A DNA stretch of 64,000 nt from Lachnospiraceae bacterium (GTDB lineage: Bacteria > Bacillota > Clostridia > Lachnospirales > Lachnospiraceae): positions 1-64,000 of the forward strand of contig JAFQLS010000052.1 of assembly GCA_017396555.1 (NCBI GenBank). The letters run 5' to 3'. A program made the translations under genes and the position numbers. The notes under the pieces are model-generated. The model was not told where the DNA came from and searched no databases. It saw nothing but the letters and a program-made list of their open reading frames with translations. Shown here piece after piece: positions 20,501 through 29,261 of this stretch; position 1 is the stretch's first letter; every line of letters begins with the position of its first letter.

Positions 20501-21130
20501 AAGATTGCAATGAAGGATTTGGAAATTAGAGGTGCAGGAAATATTTTAGGTGCAGAGCAGCATGGACATATGGAAGCTATTGGATATGATTTATACTGCA
20601 AGATGCTTAATGAAGCTGTTATGTTTATGAAAGGTGAGATAGAGGAAGCTAAAGATTATGAAACCTCTGTTGAGATTGATGTAGATGCATATATACCTGC
20701 ATCATATATTAAAAATGAATACCAGAAGCTTGGTATTTATAAGAAAATTTCGTGTATATCTAATGAAGAGGAATTTATGGATATGCAGGATGAATTGACA
20801 GATAGATTTGGAGACATACCAAGGACAGTTGATAATCTTATGAATATAGCCTTGATTAAGGCAATGGCGCACAAATTGTATATAACAGATATTAAAGGAG
20901 GGAAGAAAGGATTTAAGCTTGTTATGTATCCGCAAGCGAAGATTAATACGGAGAAAATACCGGAGTTAATCAATAAATATAATAGAGCGTTAAAGTTCAC
21001 AATGGATGCGAAGCCGTATTTTGAATATACAACATCCGCGGTAATGAAAGATATACATGATATAAAAAAAGAGTTGATATCTTTGTTATCCGATATGCAA
21101 TGTCTTTTGGAAACAGATGGAACCTTTTAA
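17585..21130 (+). CDS. mfd: Transcription-repair coupling factor
   Basis: Large DNA translocase (1181 residues) that removes RNA polymerase stalled at lesions and recruits UvrA. Domains in order: UvrB-like N-terminal module, an RNA polymerase-binding CarD-like domain (IGDYVVHENHGLGVYRGIE, about residue 510-530), then a RecG-like helicase with Walker A CGDVGFGKTEIA (about 655), DEEQ box VDEEQRFGVGHKEK, TATPIPRTLHMS, and the C-terminal TRCF domain. The start ATG follows pth closely and no strong ribosome site is seen, which suggests translational coupling. The last bases reach into the leader of the next gene. Confidence 0.97.
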   Translation: MKIYSSPLKSMKEYEDIVKIFSDGRKKNKAVQVSGCIDSGQAHFVNCISEGFKNCVIVTENEQRAKEIIEDYKCFDRNVLYYPAKDFIFFQADIHGRLLVEQRQKVIKSIIEEKGITVVTTIDGLMDMVMPVSYIKNNIIEFKVGDIIDINKIVNRLVLLGYERCSQVEGTGQFAIRGSIIDIYPLTDEVPVRIDLWDDEIDSIKLFDVESQRSIENLKDIIIYPAAEYLLSKDELDAGVNRIKEDAGEHYEKLRKQMKTAEAHRLMKNIEEFEEQVGIFGANGGIDSYINYFCENTLSFIEYFDKEDTLFVVDEPNRISERCKAIELQLKESMINRIEKGYILPKQAEVYMPSAQIFAALALRKTLLLTMLEQKVADFNPSEKFTIQQKNILSYNNSFELLIKDLEAYKKKGYKVIILAGSSSRGKRMSEDIRNLGIESYYSNDLDRELSSGEIMLTSGSVHKGFEYPNLKFAVITQNDIFGVSKNKKKKKRKFSGSNIQSFADLNIGDYVVHENHGLGVYRGIEKIEVDKVERDYIKIEYAGNSNLYILATQLDLIQKYAGSDAKKPKLNKLGTKEWTNTKTRVRRAVKDMAEELVKLYAVRQAKKGFQFEKDTVWQTEFEEEFPYQETDDQLAAIEETKRDMESTKIMDRLICGDVGFGKTEIAIRAAFKAVQSGKQVAYLVPTTILAGQHYSTFAERMKDYPVRVDMLSRFKTATEQKDTIAGLKSGEVDIVIGTHRILSKDVEFKNLGLLIVDEEQRFGVGHKEKIKQLKTDIDVLTLTATPIPRTLHMSLVGIRDMSVLEEAPVDRQPIQTYVMEYDDEMVREAVSREMSRGGQVYYVYNRVNDIEEVALRVASIVPNATVAYAHGQMSARKVEQIMYDFIRGDIDVLVATTIIETGLDISNVNTMIIHDADNLGLSQLYQLRGRVGRSNRTAYAFLMYKRDKLLKEIAEKRLHAIREFTELGSGFKIAMKDLEIRGAGNILGAEQHGHMEAIGYDLYCKMLNEAVMFMKGEIEEAKDYETSVEIDVDAYIPASYIKNEYQKLGIYKKISCISNEEEFMDMQDELTDRFGDIPRTVDNLMNIALIKAMAHKLYITDIKGGKKGFKLVMYPQAKINTEKIPELINKYNRALKFTMDAKPYFEYTTSAVMKDIHDIKKELISLLSDMQCLLETDGTF

Positions 21131-21179
21131 TGAACTTATGCATCTATATTATATACTGAAAGAAAAGGAGCGTGATGTT

Positions 21180-22100
21180 ATGAAAATAACACTAAAAAGA
21201 ACATTGGCAATGGGGTTGATGGCAATTATGTTTGCATTAACCTTCTTTCCGGCAAATGTAGCATTTGCTGCACCAAAGAAAATGTCATTAGAGGATTTTT
21301 ACTATTACCTTCCGGATGGTTCGGACTGGAGCTTTATGGAGGTCGAGGATGAAGGTCCGAGAATGGAACTTTTAGGCGAAGACTGTAAAACAAAAAGAGG
21401 AATTAAAGTAGGTGATAAGGCATCTAAGGTAACAAGCAAATATGGAAAAACTACTAAGAAGAAAGTTAGTAACAAGGATAGCTTTACAAAGTTTATGAGT
21501 TATTACAGTGAATATTATGAAAAAGACACATCTAAGTGGAAATATTACCTTGAATACACCTATAAGAAGGGAACAAAGAACAGCCGTACACTTCGTTTTT
21601 ATTTAAATGCAAAGAATAAGGTTGTAGATGTGTTATACATCCATCGTATCAATTATTTTAAATTAAATAAAAAGAGTATTGATATTGATTTAAAATTTGT
21701 AGCTCCAAAGGGTAAGAAGATAACTACTAAGAAAATTGGTGGCAAGAAGGTTCAGATTTTACCAAATGGAACAAAAATCAAGTATAATAATAAGAAGGTT
21801 CCAAAGGATTCATGGGGCTATAATTATGGTTTGATGTTTGACATTAAGCAGATAAATAACAAAGGTAAGGAGATTGGAAAATTAGATTATCCGATAACAA
21901 TTGGCTTTATCAAAAATAATAGTGTATTCGATGAATTACTTGAAAGAGAGATGAATTCTGTATCTGCAAAGGATGGAGCTTATAAAGGCGATTTGGATAT
22001 GAATAAGCTTGGAAAATATAAATATTTCAAGATGACAATTTATGATAATGATTGGGAAGATGGTTTTGATAAACCAGTAACAAGATATTTTAAATACTAG
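21180..22100 (+). CDS. Secreted protein of unknown function
   Basis: About 306 residues with a cleavable signal peptide (hydrophobic core ending in ANVAFA, cleavage before APKKM). The mature protein is rich in Lys, Tyr and Asp. An early segment, GIKVGDKASKVTSKYGKTTK, resembles the short region seen in secreted proteins that carry a GxKxGDsxxxVxxxYG motif, also found in Bacillus lipoproteins. No catalytic motif is visible. The ATG at 21180 is chosen because AAAAGGAG lies 9 bases upstream and the signal peptide begins there; the open frame extends into mfd. A terminator follows directly. Confidence 0.7.
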   Translation: MKITLKRTLAMGLMAIMFALTFFPANVAFAAPKKMSLEDFYYYLPDGSDWSFMEVEDEGPRMELLGEDCKTKRGIKVGDKASKVTSKYGKTTKKKVSNKDSFTKFMSYYSEYYEKDTSKWKYYLEYTYKKGTKNSRTLRFYLNAKNKVVDVLYIHRINYFKLNKKSIDIDLKFVAPKGKKITTKKIGGKKVQILPNGTKIKYNNKKVPKDSWGYNYGLMFDIKQINNKGKEIGKLDYPITIGFIKNNSVFDELLEREMNSVSAKDGAYKGDLDMNKLGKYKYFKMTIYDNDWEDGFDKPVTRYFKY

Positions 22101-22103
22101 AAA

Positions 22104-22141
22104 AAAGAGTGCATTTTCGATAGTGGAGATGCACTCTTTAT
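22104..22141 (+). terminator. Terminator after the secreted protein gene
   Basis: Perfect 11-bp stem AAAGAGTGCAT (22104-22114) / ATGCACTCTTT (22129-22139) with a 14-base loop and a short TATAG tail. Confidence 0.75.
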
Positions 22142-22174
22142 AGTAGAATGTAATACGAGAGGACGAACCAAGGT

Positions 22175-25141
22175 ATGATAAAAAAACGGCTTATATCAGG
22201 AATAATGGTGATAGCTATGCTAGGAACTGTATTATGTACGAATGATGATACGGTAAAGGCTGACGAGATAACAATAAGCAATCCAAGAATAGAAAAGACA
22301 AGCGTGTATGATGGATATATGGATGTGGAATGGGATTGCTTGTGGTTTGGTAGTTACCCTCAGACAGAGATTACAAGTGATGATGGAGAAATATATGAGC
22401 TACTAATTAGCTCGCCGGAGAATGAATGGGAAAACAATGATATTGTCATCAATGGAAATCAATACCGTAGAATGAATGGACATCAGGCATTATTTGCATA
22501 TACGGAGAAGAAAACAGGTTATTATAAGTGGGATGATATTGATGAATATCATTATTTTAAGTATGAGCCTATTAAGTGGAGAGTGCTTGAGGTTGAAGGT
22601 GACAGGGCATTTCTTATGGCCGACGGAGCACTTGATACAAGGATGTACTCTGCAAGAGAAGAGGGGCTAGTCTGGGCTAATAGTGACATTAGAAGCTGGC
22701 TTAATGGATATTCAGCTGAATTTAATAGAGAGGGAGCTGACTATACAGAGGATAATTTTATAGATAAGGCATTTACGAAGAAGGAACAGTCAGCTATTTT
22801 ATTATCAGAGGTTGTAAATAATGATAACATTGAATATGGAACGGAAGCAGGAGAGGATACAGAGGATAAGATTTATCTTCTATCAGAGGAAGAATTGCTA
22901 AATGAAAGTTATGGATTTGTTCCAGATGAAGATAATAACGATTATGCAAGACGTTTATGGGATGATCTGATGAGTGATTACGTCATCCAGAAGGGTGCGT
23001 CTTATTCAACGAGAACTACCGGCTGGACAGAAGAAATGCAAATGCATGCAGCTATGTGGTGGACTCGTACACCGGGAATTAGTTCTGATACAGTTAGAAT
23101 CGTGTATGAATGGGGGATTTTAAAAAGAGATTCTCTTCCAACTTTTATAGGAATAAGTATAAGACCTTGTATACAGTTGGATTTATCGAAGACATCATTA
23201 TATGCTTATGCAGGAACCATAACTAAAGATATGGAGATAAATGAAGTAGAAGAGCCGGGATTGTATGAAATGGTAACTTTAACATTGAACGAAATACCGG
23301 TTGCTTCAGATATTACATATGGTCAGACGCTTGCTGATTCCGAACTGACAGGGGGAAAGGTAATATCAGGTGGCGAAGAAGTTGAAGGCGAATGGAAATT
23401 TATAGAAACATCTATTGCTCCAACAGTGAATGACAGTAATGAAACCGAATATGGGATAAGATTTTATCCGAAGGATTTTAAGCAGTATAAGAAAATAGAT
23501 ACGACTGTTACTATAAATGTTAAAAAGTCAGAAATTACTCCATACTATCCAAATTTAGGAGAGTCCTTTGCAGAGATAGTTACGAATTATATAGATGGCA
23601 AGACGGTGTCTGATGTGATGCTTGCAGATTATCCGGGATGGCAATGGGCTGATGAGTGCAAAGATATGGAGCTGGTGCTTGACGAATTTGTAGAGGCAAC
23701 CGTGGAATATGTGGGTGAGGATAAGGATAATTACAGTAATATAACGGCTACCATAAAGGTTAAAATGAATGAATGTGATCATAAATATACATGTACAGAG
23801 GTTAGTGAGCCTACTTGTCAGTTGCCGGGGGTTATGGTGTATAGTTGTAATTATTGTGATACCAGTTATAGAGTTAATAATCCAAGAAAACCTCGTCTTG
23901 AGTGTGATTATCAATATAACGAGGAGGAGTCACAGCCTCTTACCTGTACTACACGAGGGGTAACGGTATATACATGCACTATGTGTAAGAAGTCGTACAG
24001 TGAGGTTGTCAGATATACAGGTCACGAGTTTGGGTGTGCAGAGTATAAGGAACCAACCTGTGTAGAAGAGGGTTATAATAATTATCCATGTAAAAAATGT
24101 GACTTTGTTATTGAAAATATATTGCCGACGCTTAGTCATAATTATAATATTGATGCATATTCAGCACCTACCTGTACGACAGAAGGAAGTGTTACAAAGA
24201 CGTGTGATTTTTGTAATGAAACAGTTACGGAAACACTTGATGCAAGTGGGCATAAGTTTAGCATTGTAAGGGTTGAAGCAACCTGTACTACAGATGGAAG
24301 TGAGGTGCGAACCTGTACACGAGGCAATTGTAATCATACAGAGACAGATATTTTGAAAGCATTCGGTCATAACATTCAGGCATCATGGGTTGAAAAGCAG
24401 GCTACCTGTGAAACGGATGGTGTAGAGATTGATTACTGTACAACTTGTAAGAAAAATTTGCAAAGAACCATACATAAGAAGGGGCATAACTATAAAGAGA
24501 TATTTTCGCATGCTTCATTTGGTGAAGACGGATATATTATTAAGAAATGTTCTAATAATTGTGGTTCTAATAAAATTACTAATATTGACAGAATTATAAG
24601 TGTCGAGTTATCAGCAACAAGCTATACTTATGATGGGAAAGTGAAGACACCAAATGTTATAGTTAAAGATAGCAAGGGCAGGGTGTTGATTAAGAATACG
24701 GATTATACTGTAGTGTACCCGTCAGGAAGAAAGAATAAGGGTAAATATAAGGTTTTAGTTAAGTTTAAAGGGAATTATACCGGTGAGGTAAGCAGGGAAT
24801 TTGAGATTAAGGCTATGCCTAAACCACAAAAGCCAAAATCTACATTAATAACTAAGCTAACAGCAAAGAAAAAGGGATTTGTGGTCAAATGGAGAAAAAT
24901 CACAAAGGATAATACCGGATATCAGTTACAGTATTCAACATCGCGCTCATTTAGTAAAAAGACAACTAAGACGATTACAATAGGTAAGACAAAGACAGTA
25001 TCTAAGACGGTGTCTAAATTGAAGGCTAAGAAGAATTATTATGTAAGAGTTCGTTGTTATTATAAGGTTAAATATAATAATAAAGTAAGGACATTGTATT
25101 CTAGCTGGACACAAACTAAAAAGGTAAAGACAAAGAAATAA
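22175..25141 (+). CDS. Large secreted multidomain surface protein (DUF6273, Cys-pair repeats, FN3-like)
   Basis: Secreted 988-residue protein. Signal peptide about residues 1-30, then a DUF6273-type domain (WFGSYPQTEI, YEPIKWRVLEVEGDRAFLM, ANSDIRSWLNG, WWTRTPGI, ISIRPCIQLDL; about residues 50-345). Next come MBG-like segments, then five to seven short repeats of about 40-45 residues (about residues 530-780), each with a PTC-TxxG segment, a CxxC pair and a GH pair. Another MBG-like unit (SYTYDGKVKTPNVIVKD) and a C-terminal Lys-rich FN3-type domain (GYQLQYSTSRSFSKK, YYVRVRCYYKV) follow. No sortase motif or catalytic residues are seen. It is probably an extracellular binding or cell-surface protein. 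Confidence 0.8.
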   Translation: MIKKRLISGIMVIAMLGTVLCTNDDTVKADEITISNPRIEKTSVYDGYMDVEWDCLWFGSYPQTEITSDDGEIYELLISSPENEWENNDIVINGNQYRRMNGHQALFAYTEKKTGYYKWDDIDEYHYFKYEPIKWRVLEVEGDRAFLMADGALDTRMYSAREEGLVWANSDIRSWLNGYSAEFNREGADYTEDNFIDKAFTKKEQSAILLSEVVNNDNIEYGTEAGEDTEDKIYLLSEEELLNESYGFVPDEDNNDYARRLWDDLMSDYVIQKGASYSTRTTGWTEEMQMHAAMWWTRTPGISSDTVRIVYEWGILKRDSLPTFIGISIRPCIQLDLSKTSLYAYAGTITKDMEINEVEEPGLYEMVTLTLNEIPVASDITYGQTLADSELTGGKVISGGEEVEGEWKFIETSIAPTVNDSNETEYGIRFYPKDFKQYKKIDTTVTINVKKSEITPYYPNLGESFAEIVTNYIDGKTVSDVMLADYPGWQWADECKDMELVLDEFVEATVEYVGEDKDNYSNITATIKVKMNECDHKYTCTEVSEPTCQLPGVMVYSCNYCDTSYRVNNPRKPRLECDYQYNEEESQPLTCTTRGVTVYTCTMCKKSYSEVVRYTGHEFGCAEYKEPTCVEEGYNNYPCKKCDFVIENILPTLSHNYNIDAYSAPTCTTEGSVTKTCDFCNETVTETLDASGHKFSIVRVEATCTTDGSEVRTCTRGNCNHTETDILKAFGHNIQASWVEKQATCETDGVEIDYCTTCKKNLQRTIHKKGHNYKEIFSHASFGEDGYIIKKCSNNCGSNKITNIDRIISVELSATSYTYDGKVKTPNVIVKDSKGRVLIKNTDYTVVYPSGRKNKGKYKVLVKFKGNYTGEVSREFEIKAMPKPQKPKSTLITKLTAKKKGFVVKWRKITKDNTGYQLQYSTSRSFSKKTTKTITIGKTKTVSKTVSKLKAKKNYYVRVRCYYKVKYNNKVRTLYSSWTQTKKVKTKK

Positions 25142-25151
25142 AGGCATTACA

Positions 25152-25186
25152 AAACGCTGTAGGCATTAATTGCTTACAGCGTTTAC
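25152..25186. terminator. Terminator between converging genes
   Basis: Ten-bp stem AAACGCTGTA (25152-25161) / TACAGCGTTT (25175-25184) with extra inner GCA/TGC pairing. It lies between the large surface protein and the LCP gene and can serve both strands. Confidence 0.75.
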
Positions 25187-25196
25187 TATATATACT

Positions 25197-26465
25197 CTAT
25201 TCTGTTGCCTCAGACGAAGCTTCTGTTTCAGGTTCTTCATATATGATACCTGTTTCGTTGCTGATTGCCTCACTTATTGACTTAAGTGTTGATGTAGGTT
25301 TGTACTTATCATCGCCATATAAAAACTTATGAAGTTCCATAGCTGTGTGCTCTAAATCCTTTGGAATCAAGGAGCCGTAATAAGATTGTCCTTCTCCTGT
25401 AGTTCCGTAGAAATCTCTTGAAGGAAATCCAGAGCTTTCAGTTAGGTTGGCTTCAACTGCTATTGGAATTAAATCAAGAACCTCATCCCATGGAAGGCTT
25501 GTCTCAATAATTTTTTCGCCGGAAGCCGTACTATTTTCAAGTACTGTATTGGCTATATCTACAAGTTGTGTAGCACCTGCCGATTTTGCTTTATTTAATA
25601 ATTGATTGAGGACAAAACGTTGTCTTGCTGTACGTCCAAAATCATCATGGTAAGCATTTCCCTGTTCATCATAGAATGTTGTATATCTTATTCTGCAGTA
25701 TGCTGTTGCCTGAAGTCCGTCTAAATGAACTAATCCGTGAGTTGTAATATTTGGTGAATCCATACCGGTAACAAGTCTTGTTTCTGTAAGATAGTTATTA
25801 ATCCAGGTAGCTTCATCAGCAGTAATATTAACATCAATACCTCCAAGGGAATCGACTATAGTAGCAATACCGTTGAAGTTTACAACTGCGTAATCTGTTA
25901 TGTCTAAGTCAAAGTTCATATTTAGCATATCAATTGCATTTTTAGGACCTCCTGCACGATATGCAAAGTTTGATTTTCTATATTCGATTTCTGTATCACC
26001 TTCTAATAAAGGCATCTGAAGAAGCGTGTCTCTGTATACAGAAGCCATTCTTATTTCAGAAGTCTCGTGGTTAATACTAACAATAATCATAACGTCGCTA
26101 TTGGCAGACTCAAATGTATTAGTTCTAAGGTCTGTTTGCTCGGTACCGGCATCAATACCAAAAAGAACTATGTTTGTATAGCCTTTTTTCTTTTTTACGC
26201 CATCGTTGATATTAACCTTATCTCTGTCAAAGTCTTTGTTCAAAATATTGTTTACATAGTCTTCCTGACCAATACAGCTTACTATCGAACGTCCAAAGCT
26301 ACAGTTCATAAATGCCTTTAAGAACTTAACCTTGGAATTGGGAATAATCATAAATGCTGCAATCGTAAGTAATATAACAGCGACTAATATTTCGACTACA
26401 AATATGGTAATCTTAGTTTTCTTTTTAAACTGTTTTACATTTTTCATTTTTCTCTTTTTTTTCAT
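25197..26465 (-). CDS. LytR-CpsA-Psr (LCP) family cell-wall glycopolymer ligase
   Basis: Membrane enzyme of the LCP family, which transfers teichoic acids or other polymers from lipid carriers to peptidoglycan. The N terminus is Lys-rich, then one membrane segment (about residues 20-42). The LCP domain begins with NIVLFGIDAG, then SANSDVMIIVSINHETSEIRM, SVYRDTLLQMP, ITDYAVVNFNGIATIVDSLG and the Arg-rich block RIRYTTFYDEQGNAYHDDFG / RTARQRFVL. An AAAGGATG site precedes the ATG. At 422 residues it is normal for the family. It stands alone with its own promoter. Confidence 0.9.
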   Translation of the reverse strand: MKKKRKMKNVKQFKKKTKITIFVVEILVAVILLTIAAFMIIPNSKVKFLKAFMNCSFGRSIVSCIGQEDYVNNILNKDFDRDKVNINDGVKKKKGYTNIVLFGIDAGTEQTDLRTNTFESANSDVMIIVSINHETSEIRMASVYRDTLLQMPLLEGDTEIEYRKSNFAYRAGGPKNAIDMLNMNFDLDITDYAVVNFNGIATIVDSLGGIDVNITADEATWINNYLTETRLVTGMDSPNITTHGLVHLDGLQATAYCRIRYTTFYDEQGNAYHDDFGRTARQRFVLNQLLNKAKSAGATQLVDIANTVLENSTASGEKIIETSLPWDEVLDLIPIAVEANLTESSGFPSRDFYGTTGEGQSYYGSLIPKDLEHTAMELHKFLYGDDKYKPTSTLKSISEAISNETGIIYEEPETEASSEATE

Positions 26466-26520
26466 GGAAACACATCCTTTATATATGTTAATACAACTAT
26501 TTTCTGTAACTCATTGAGTA

Positions 26521-26549
26521 ATGATACTACTTTTTGATGCAATTTTCAA
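26521..26549 (-). promoter_or_regulatory. Promoter of the LCP gene
   Basis: On the minus strand: TTGAAA, a 17-base spacer, then TATCAT, about 55 bases before the start codon. Confidence 0.6.
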
Positions 26550-26650
26550 TACGAATTTTGTAAATGATGATTTAGTGAGAGGTTGATGTTGTATTTTGGA
26601 TGAGACTTATACTAGGATGGGAAAGATATTTATATATATCAATATTCATC

Positions 26651-26680
26651 TTGCGGTTGATAAGGAGCTTGAGATATAAT
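26651..26680 (+). promoter_or_regulatory. Promoter of the LacI-family gene
   Basis: TTGCGG, an 18-base spacer, then a perfect TATAAT at 26675-26680, 28 bases before the start codon. The 243-base divergent gap between the LCP and LacI genes holds this and the LCP promoter, and nothing else I can name. Confidence 0.55.
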
Positions 26681-26708
26681 GTAATCGTAAAGGCAAGAAA
26701 GGAATTGT

Positions 26709-27632
26709 ATGCGAATGAACAGGAATAAAAAAGTAACAATGCGTGATGTAGCAAAAGAGGTTGGAGTATCTTTGGCTACGGTATCATATGTTCTTAACCA
26801 TTCTGAAAAAGAGAAGATTAGTCATGAAATGAGATTAAAGGTAATGGAGACTGCCAAACGAATGAATTATGTTCCGAATCAGTCTGCCAGAGCATTGGCT
26901 GGTAAAAAAAGCAGCCTGATAGGAATAATAGTTAATATTGACGAAGGTAGTACAAGCTCTAAGAAGGGAAGATATTATGATTTGGTTGCCGAGTTGCAGA
27001 GACAATTTCATCTTATGAATTATGATACAGTAGTGTCGTTTATGAGTAAAATGGATGATGTGGATATAATTTCTAAGAGAAGTATGGATGCAGCTTTTAT
27101 AATTGATATTGATGAAAAAAATCTCAACGCTTCTACTAGAAATTACTATGTTCCGGTAATTTTTCTTGATTGTGATTTTGAAGAGAATCTATTTTATAAG
27201 ATATTGCCTGATTATGATGGAATGTTTAGTGAAGCGAAGAAAGTACTTGGGACAGATAAAATGTTTTTGGTATGTGAAGAGGTGAAAAATAAGTCAGTAA
27301 GAGAAATCTATGAAAAACATTTTGCCTTGGAAGACATATTTGTAAATGGTGGGAGAGATAGTTTAAGCAGTTTTCTGGAAAGGAACAAGGGGCGTAAGGG
27401 TGTTATAATTGGTGACCTGTTGGGACTTCAGGTGGAAAGATATTTGGAGAATGACAGGTTTATTGTAATAAGTCATAGTGGTGACAATATGTTACTTGAG
27501 GGGACTAAGAGGTTTGTGGTAAAAAATGAAGAAATTGCCAGGTGCGCGGCAGGAGTATTAAAAAAATTACTTACACTTGAATATGATGAAGCGAAAGAGA
27601 ATAGAATATATCTTCCATTTACAATTGAATAG
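26709..27632 (+). CDS. LacI-family transcriptional regulator of the maltodextrin operon
   Basis: The N-terminal helix-turn-helix is clear: VTMRDVAKEVGVSLATVSYVLN, then ARALAGKKSSLIGIIVN as hinge helix and start of the sugar-binding domain. At 307 residues it is shorter than usual (330-345). It sits directly upstream of the maltodextrin transport and degradation genes, and a LacI-type palindrome overlaps the start of their transcript (27883). I infer that it represses that operon without maltose or maltodextrin. The ligand cannot be read from the sequence. Confidence 0.88.
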   Translation: MRMNRNKKVTMRDVAKEVGVSLATVSYVLNHSEKEKISHEMRLKVMETAKRMNYVPNQSARALAGKKSSLIGIIVNIDEGSTSSKKGRYYDLVAELQRQFHLMNYDTVVSFMSKMDDVDIISKRSMDAAFIIDIDEKNLNASTRNYYVPVIFLDCDFEENLFYKILPDYDGMFSEAKKVLGTDKMFLVCEEVKNKSVREIYEKHFALEDIFVNGGRDSLSSFLERNKGRKGVIIGDLLGLQVERYLENDRFIVISHSGDNMLLEGTKRFVVKNEEIARCAAGVLKKLLTLEYDEAKENRIYLPFTIE

Positions 27633-27647
27633 AACAATATTTTAGTG

Positions 27648-27683
27648 CAGCTTATAGAATCTATCTATAAGCTGTATTTTTGT
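27648..27683 (+). terminator. Terminator after the LacI gene
   Basis: Eleven-bp stem CAGCTTATAGA (27648-27658) / TCTATAAGCTG (27664-27674), 5-base loop, then TATTTTTGTT. Confidence 0.85.
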
Positions 27684-27846
27684 TCAACTTTGTTTAATTA
27701 CTTAACAAAATTAAGAAAACGTCTATAACAGAGGAAATACAGTGGTTGAAAAATAAACACTTAACTTAACAGAAAAAATTTAAGTAAAATTTGTACAAAA
27801 TAGATAAAAAAACTAAAAAAACATCCACGATTTTATGCAAATTTAC

Positions 27847-27875
27847 TTGACATGGATATGCGAAAGGCGTATATT
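27847..27875 (+). promoter_or_regulatory. Consensus promoter of the maltodextrin operon
   Basis: TTGACA (27847-27852), a 17-base spacer, TATATT (27870-27875). It is followed by the predicted operator and then malF, 42 bases downstream. Confidence 0.8.
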
Positions 27876-27882
27876 TAAATTA

Positions 27883-27898
27883 ACTTAAACGCATAAGT
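27883..27898 (+). promoter_or_regulatory. Predicted LacI-type operator
   Basis: ACTTAAACGCATAAGT is a 16-bp imperfect palindrome: five bases at each end match perfectly and the centre is CG, the typical shape of a LacI/CcpA-class operator. It begins 7 bases after the -10 box, so a bound repressor would cover the transcription start. Confidence 0.6.
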
Positions 27899-27917
27899 AG
27901 AATTTGGAGGTGTCGTA

Positions 27918-29261
27918 ATGAAAAGAAGATGGATATCACTTATTTCTTCAATTTTTGTATGGGGAAGCGGTCAATTTTTTGCGTGTAGGCAAAAGATAAA
28001 GGGGCTTATGTTCTTTTTAGTACAGCTTGTGGTAGTGTTCGTGGAAATTTCTACAGGGTACTGGATTGAGTATATGCAGGGGCTAATTCCGAAATTTAGG
28101 ATTGGTACTTATGGCGGTTTTTTTTCAAAGGGAATCTGGGGCTTTGTAACACTCGGCACTTCACCTGGAATAAGGGGAGATCATTCAACAAGTCTGCTTA
28201 TTAACGGAATAATAGTAATTTTGATTCTTATGCTGGTTATTTTTGTATATGTATGGAATCTTATAGATGCATATAAAAGTGGCTTGGAGATAGAGAGGAC
28301 TGGCAAATATATCAGTAGTAAGGACTACTGGAAAAAGCTGTATCAAAAATCTTTTGCATACATAGTTTTAACACCAATAGGAGTGTTGATTGTATTCTTT
28401 GTTTTAATGCCAATTATATTTTCGGTGCTTACAGCATTTACAAATTATAACAGAAACAATCTTCCGCCGGCAAATCTTGTTGACTGGGTGGGATTTGAGA
28501 ATTTTACAAAATTGTTCAGGGTGCCTATATGGTCATCAACGTTTTTTAAGGTATTTAAGTGGACTGTTATCTGGACCTTGTGTGCTACTTTTAGTACTTA
28601 TTTTTTTGGAATGCTTCAGGCGGTATTGCTTAATAGTAAATATGTAAGGTTTAAAAAAGTCTACAGAGGAATAATGATTCTTCCATGGGCAATACCACAG
28701 ATGATTAGCTTATTAGTATTTAAGAATATGTTGAATGGACAATTTGGTCCGATTAATCAATTGCTACTAGATATTGGAATTATTAACGAAAGGATCCCAT
28801 TTCTTACGGACCCTATGATTGCAAAGATAACAGTTATTCTTGTTAATCTGTGGTTAGGTTTTCCGATGTTTATGATTATGATTCAAGGATGTCTGTCTAA
28901 TATTGATAATAGTTTGTACGAGTCAGCAGCAATGGATGGTGCAAATGGATGGCAATCATTTAGGAAGATTACACTTCCGCTTGTGCTTAGGGCGACAGGA
29001 CCTTTGCTTATAATGAATCTTGCAGGTAACTTTAATGGGTTTGGTGCGGTGTTCTTTCTGACAGATGGTGGACCTTCAAATGCTACTATGCAGTTTGCGG
29101 GAGAGACGGATATATTGATTTCATGGATTTATAAAATGACATTAGATCATCAAATGTACGATATGGCTGCTGTAATGTGTATTATTTTGTTTGTGTTTAT
29201 TGGAAGTGTTTCTTTGTGGAATTTCAAGAGAACAAGAGCATTTAAGGAGGTAACAGAATGA
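27918..29261 (+). CDS. malF: Maltodextrin ABC transporter permease, MalF type
   Basis: Inner-membrane permease of a CUT1 sugar importer. Its 447 residues exceed the usual 290-320 because of an N-terminal extension of about 130 residues with several hydrophobic stretches. The core starts near residue 140 (IGVLIVFFVLMPIIFSVLTA) and holds the EAA loop SAAMDGANGWQSFRKITLP, which docks the ATPase. GGAGGTGTCGTA precedes the ATG. Downstream malG overlaps by four bases (ATGA). No ATPase gene lies in this operon, so a shared MsmX-type ATPase elsewhere is expected. Confidence 0.88.
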   Translation: MKRRWISLISSIFVWGSGQFFACRQKIKGLMFFLVQLVVVFVEISTGYWIEYMQGLIPKFRIGTYGGFFSKGIWGFVTLGTSPGIRGDHSTSLLINGIIVILILMLVIFVYVWNLIDAYKSGLEIERTGKYISSKDYWKKLYQKSFAYIVLTPIGVLIVFFVLMPIIFSVLTAFTNYNRNNLPPANLVDWVGFENFTKLFRVPIWSSTFFKVFKWTVIWTLCATFSTYFFGMLQAVLLNSKYVRFKKVYRGIMILPWAIPQMISLLVFKNMLNGQFGPINQLLLDIGIINERIPFLTDPMIAKITVILVNLWLGFPMFMIMIQGCLSNIDNSLYESAAMDGANGWQSFRKITLPLVLRATGPLLIMNLAGNFNGFGAVFFLTDGGPSNATMQFAGETDILISWIYKMTLDHQMYDMAAVMCIILFVFIGSVSLWNFKRTRAFKEVTE

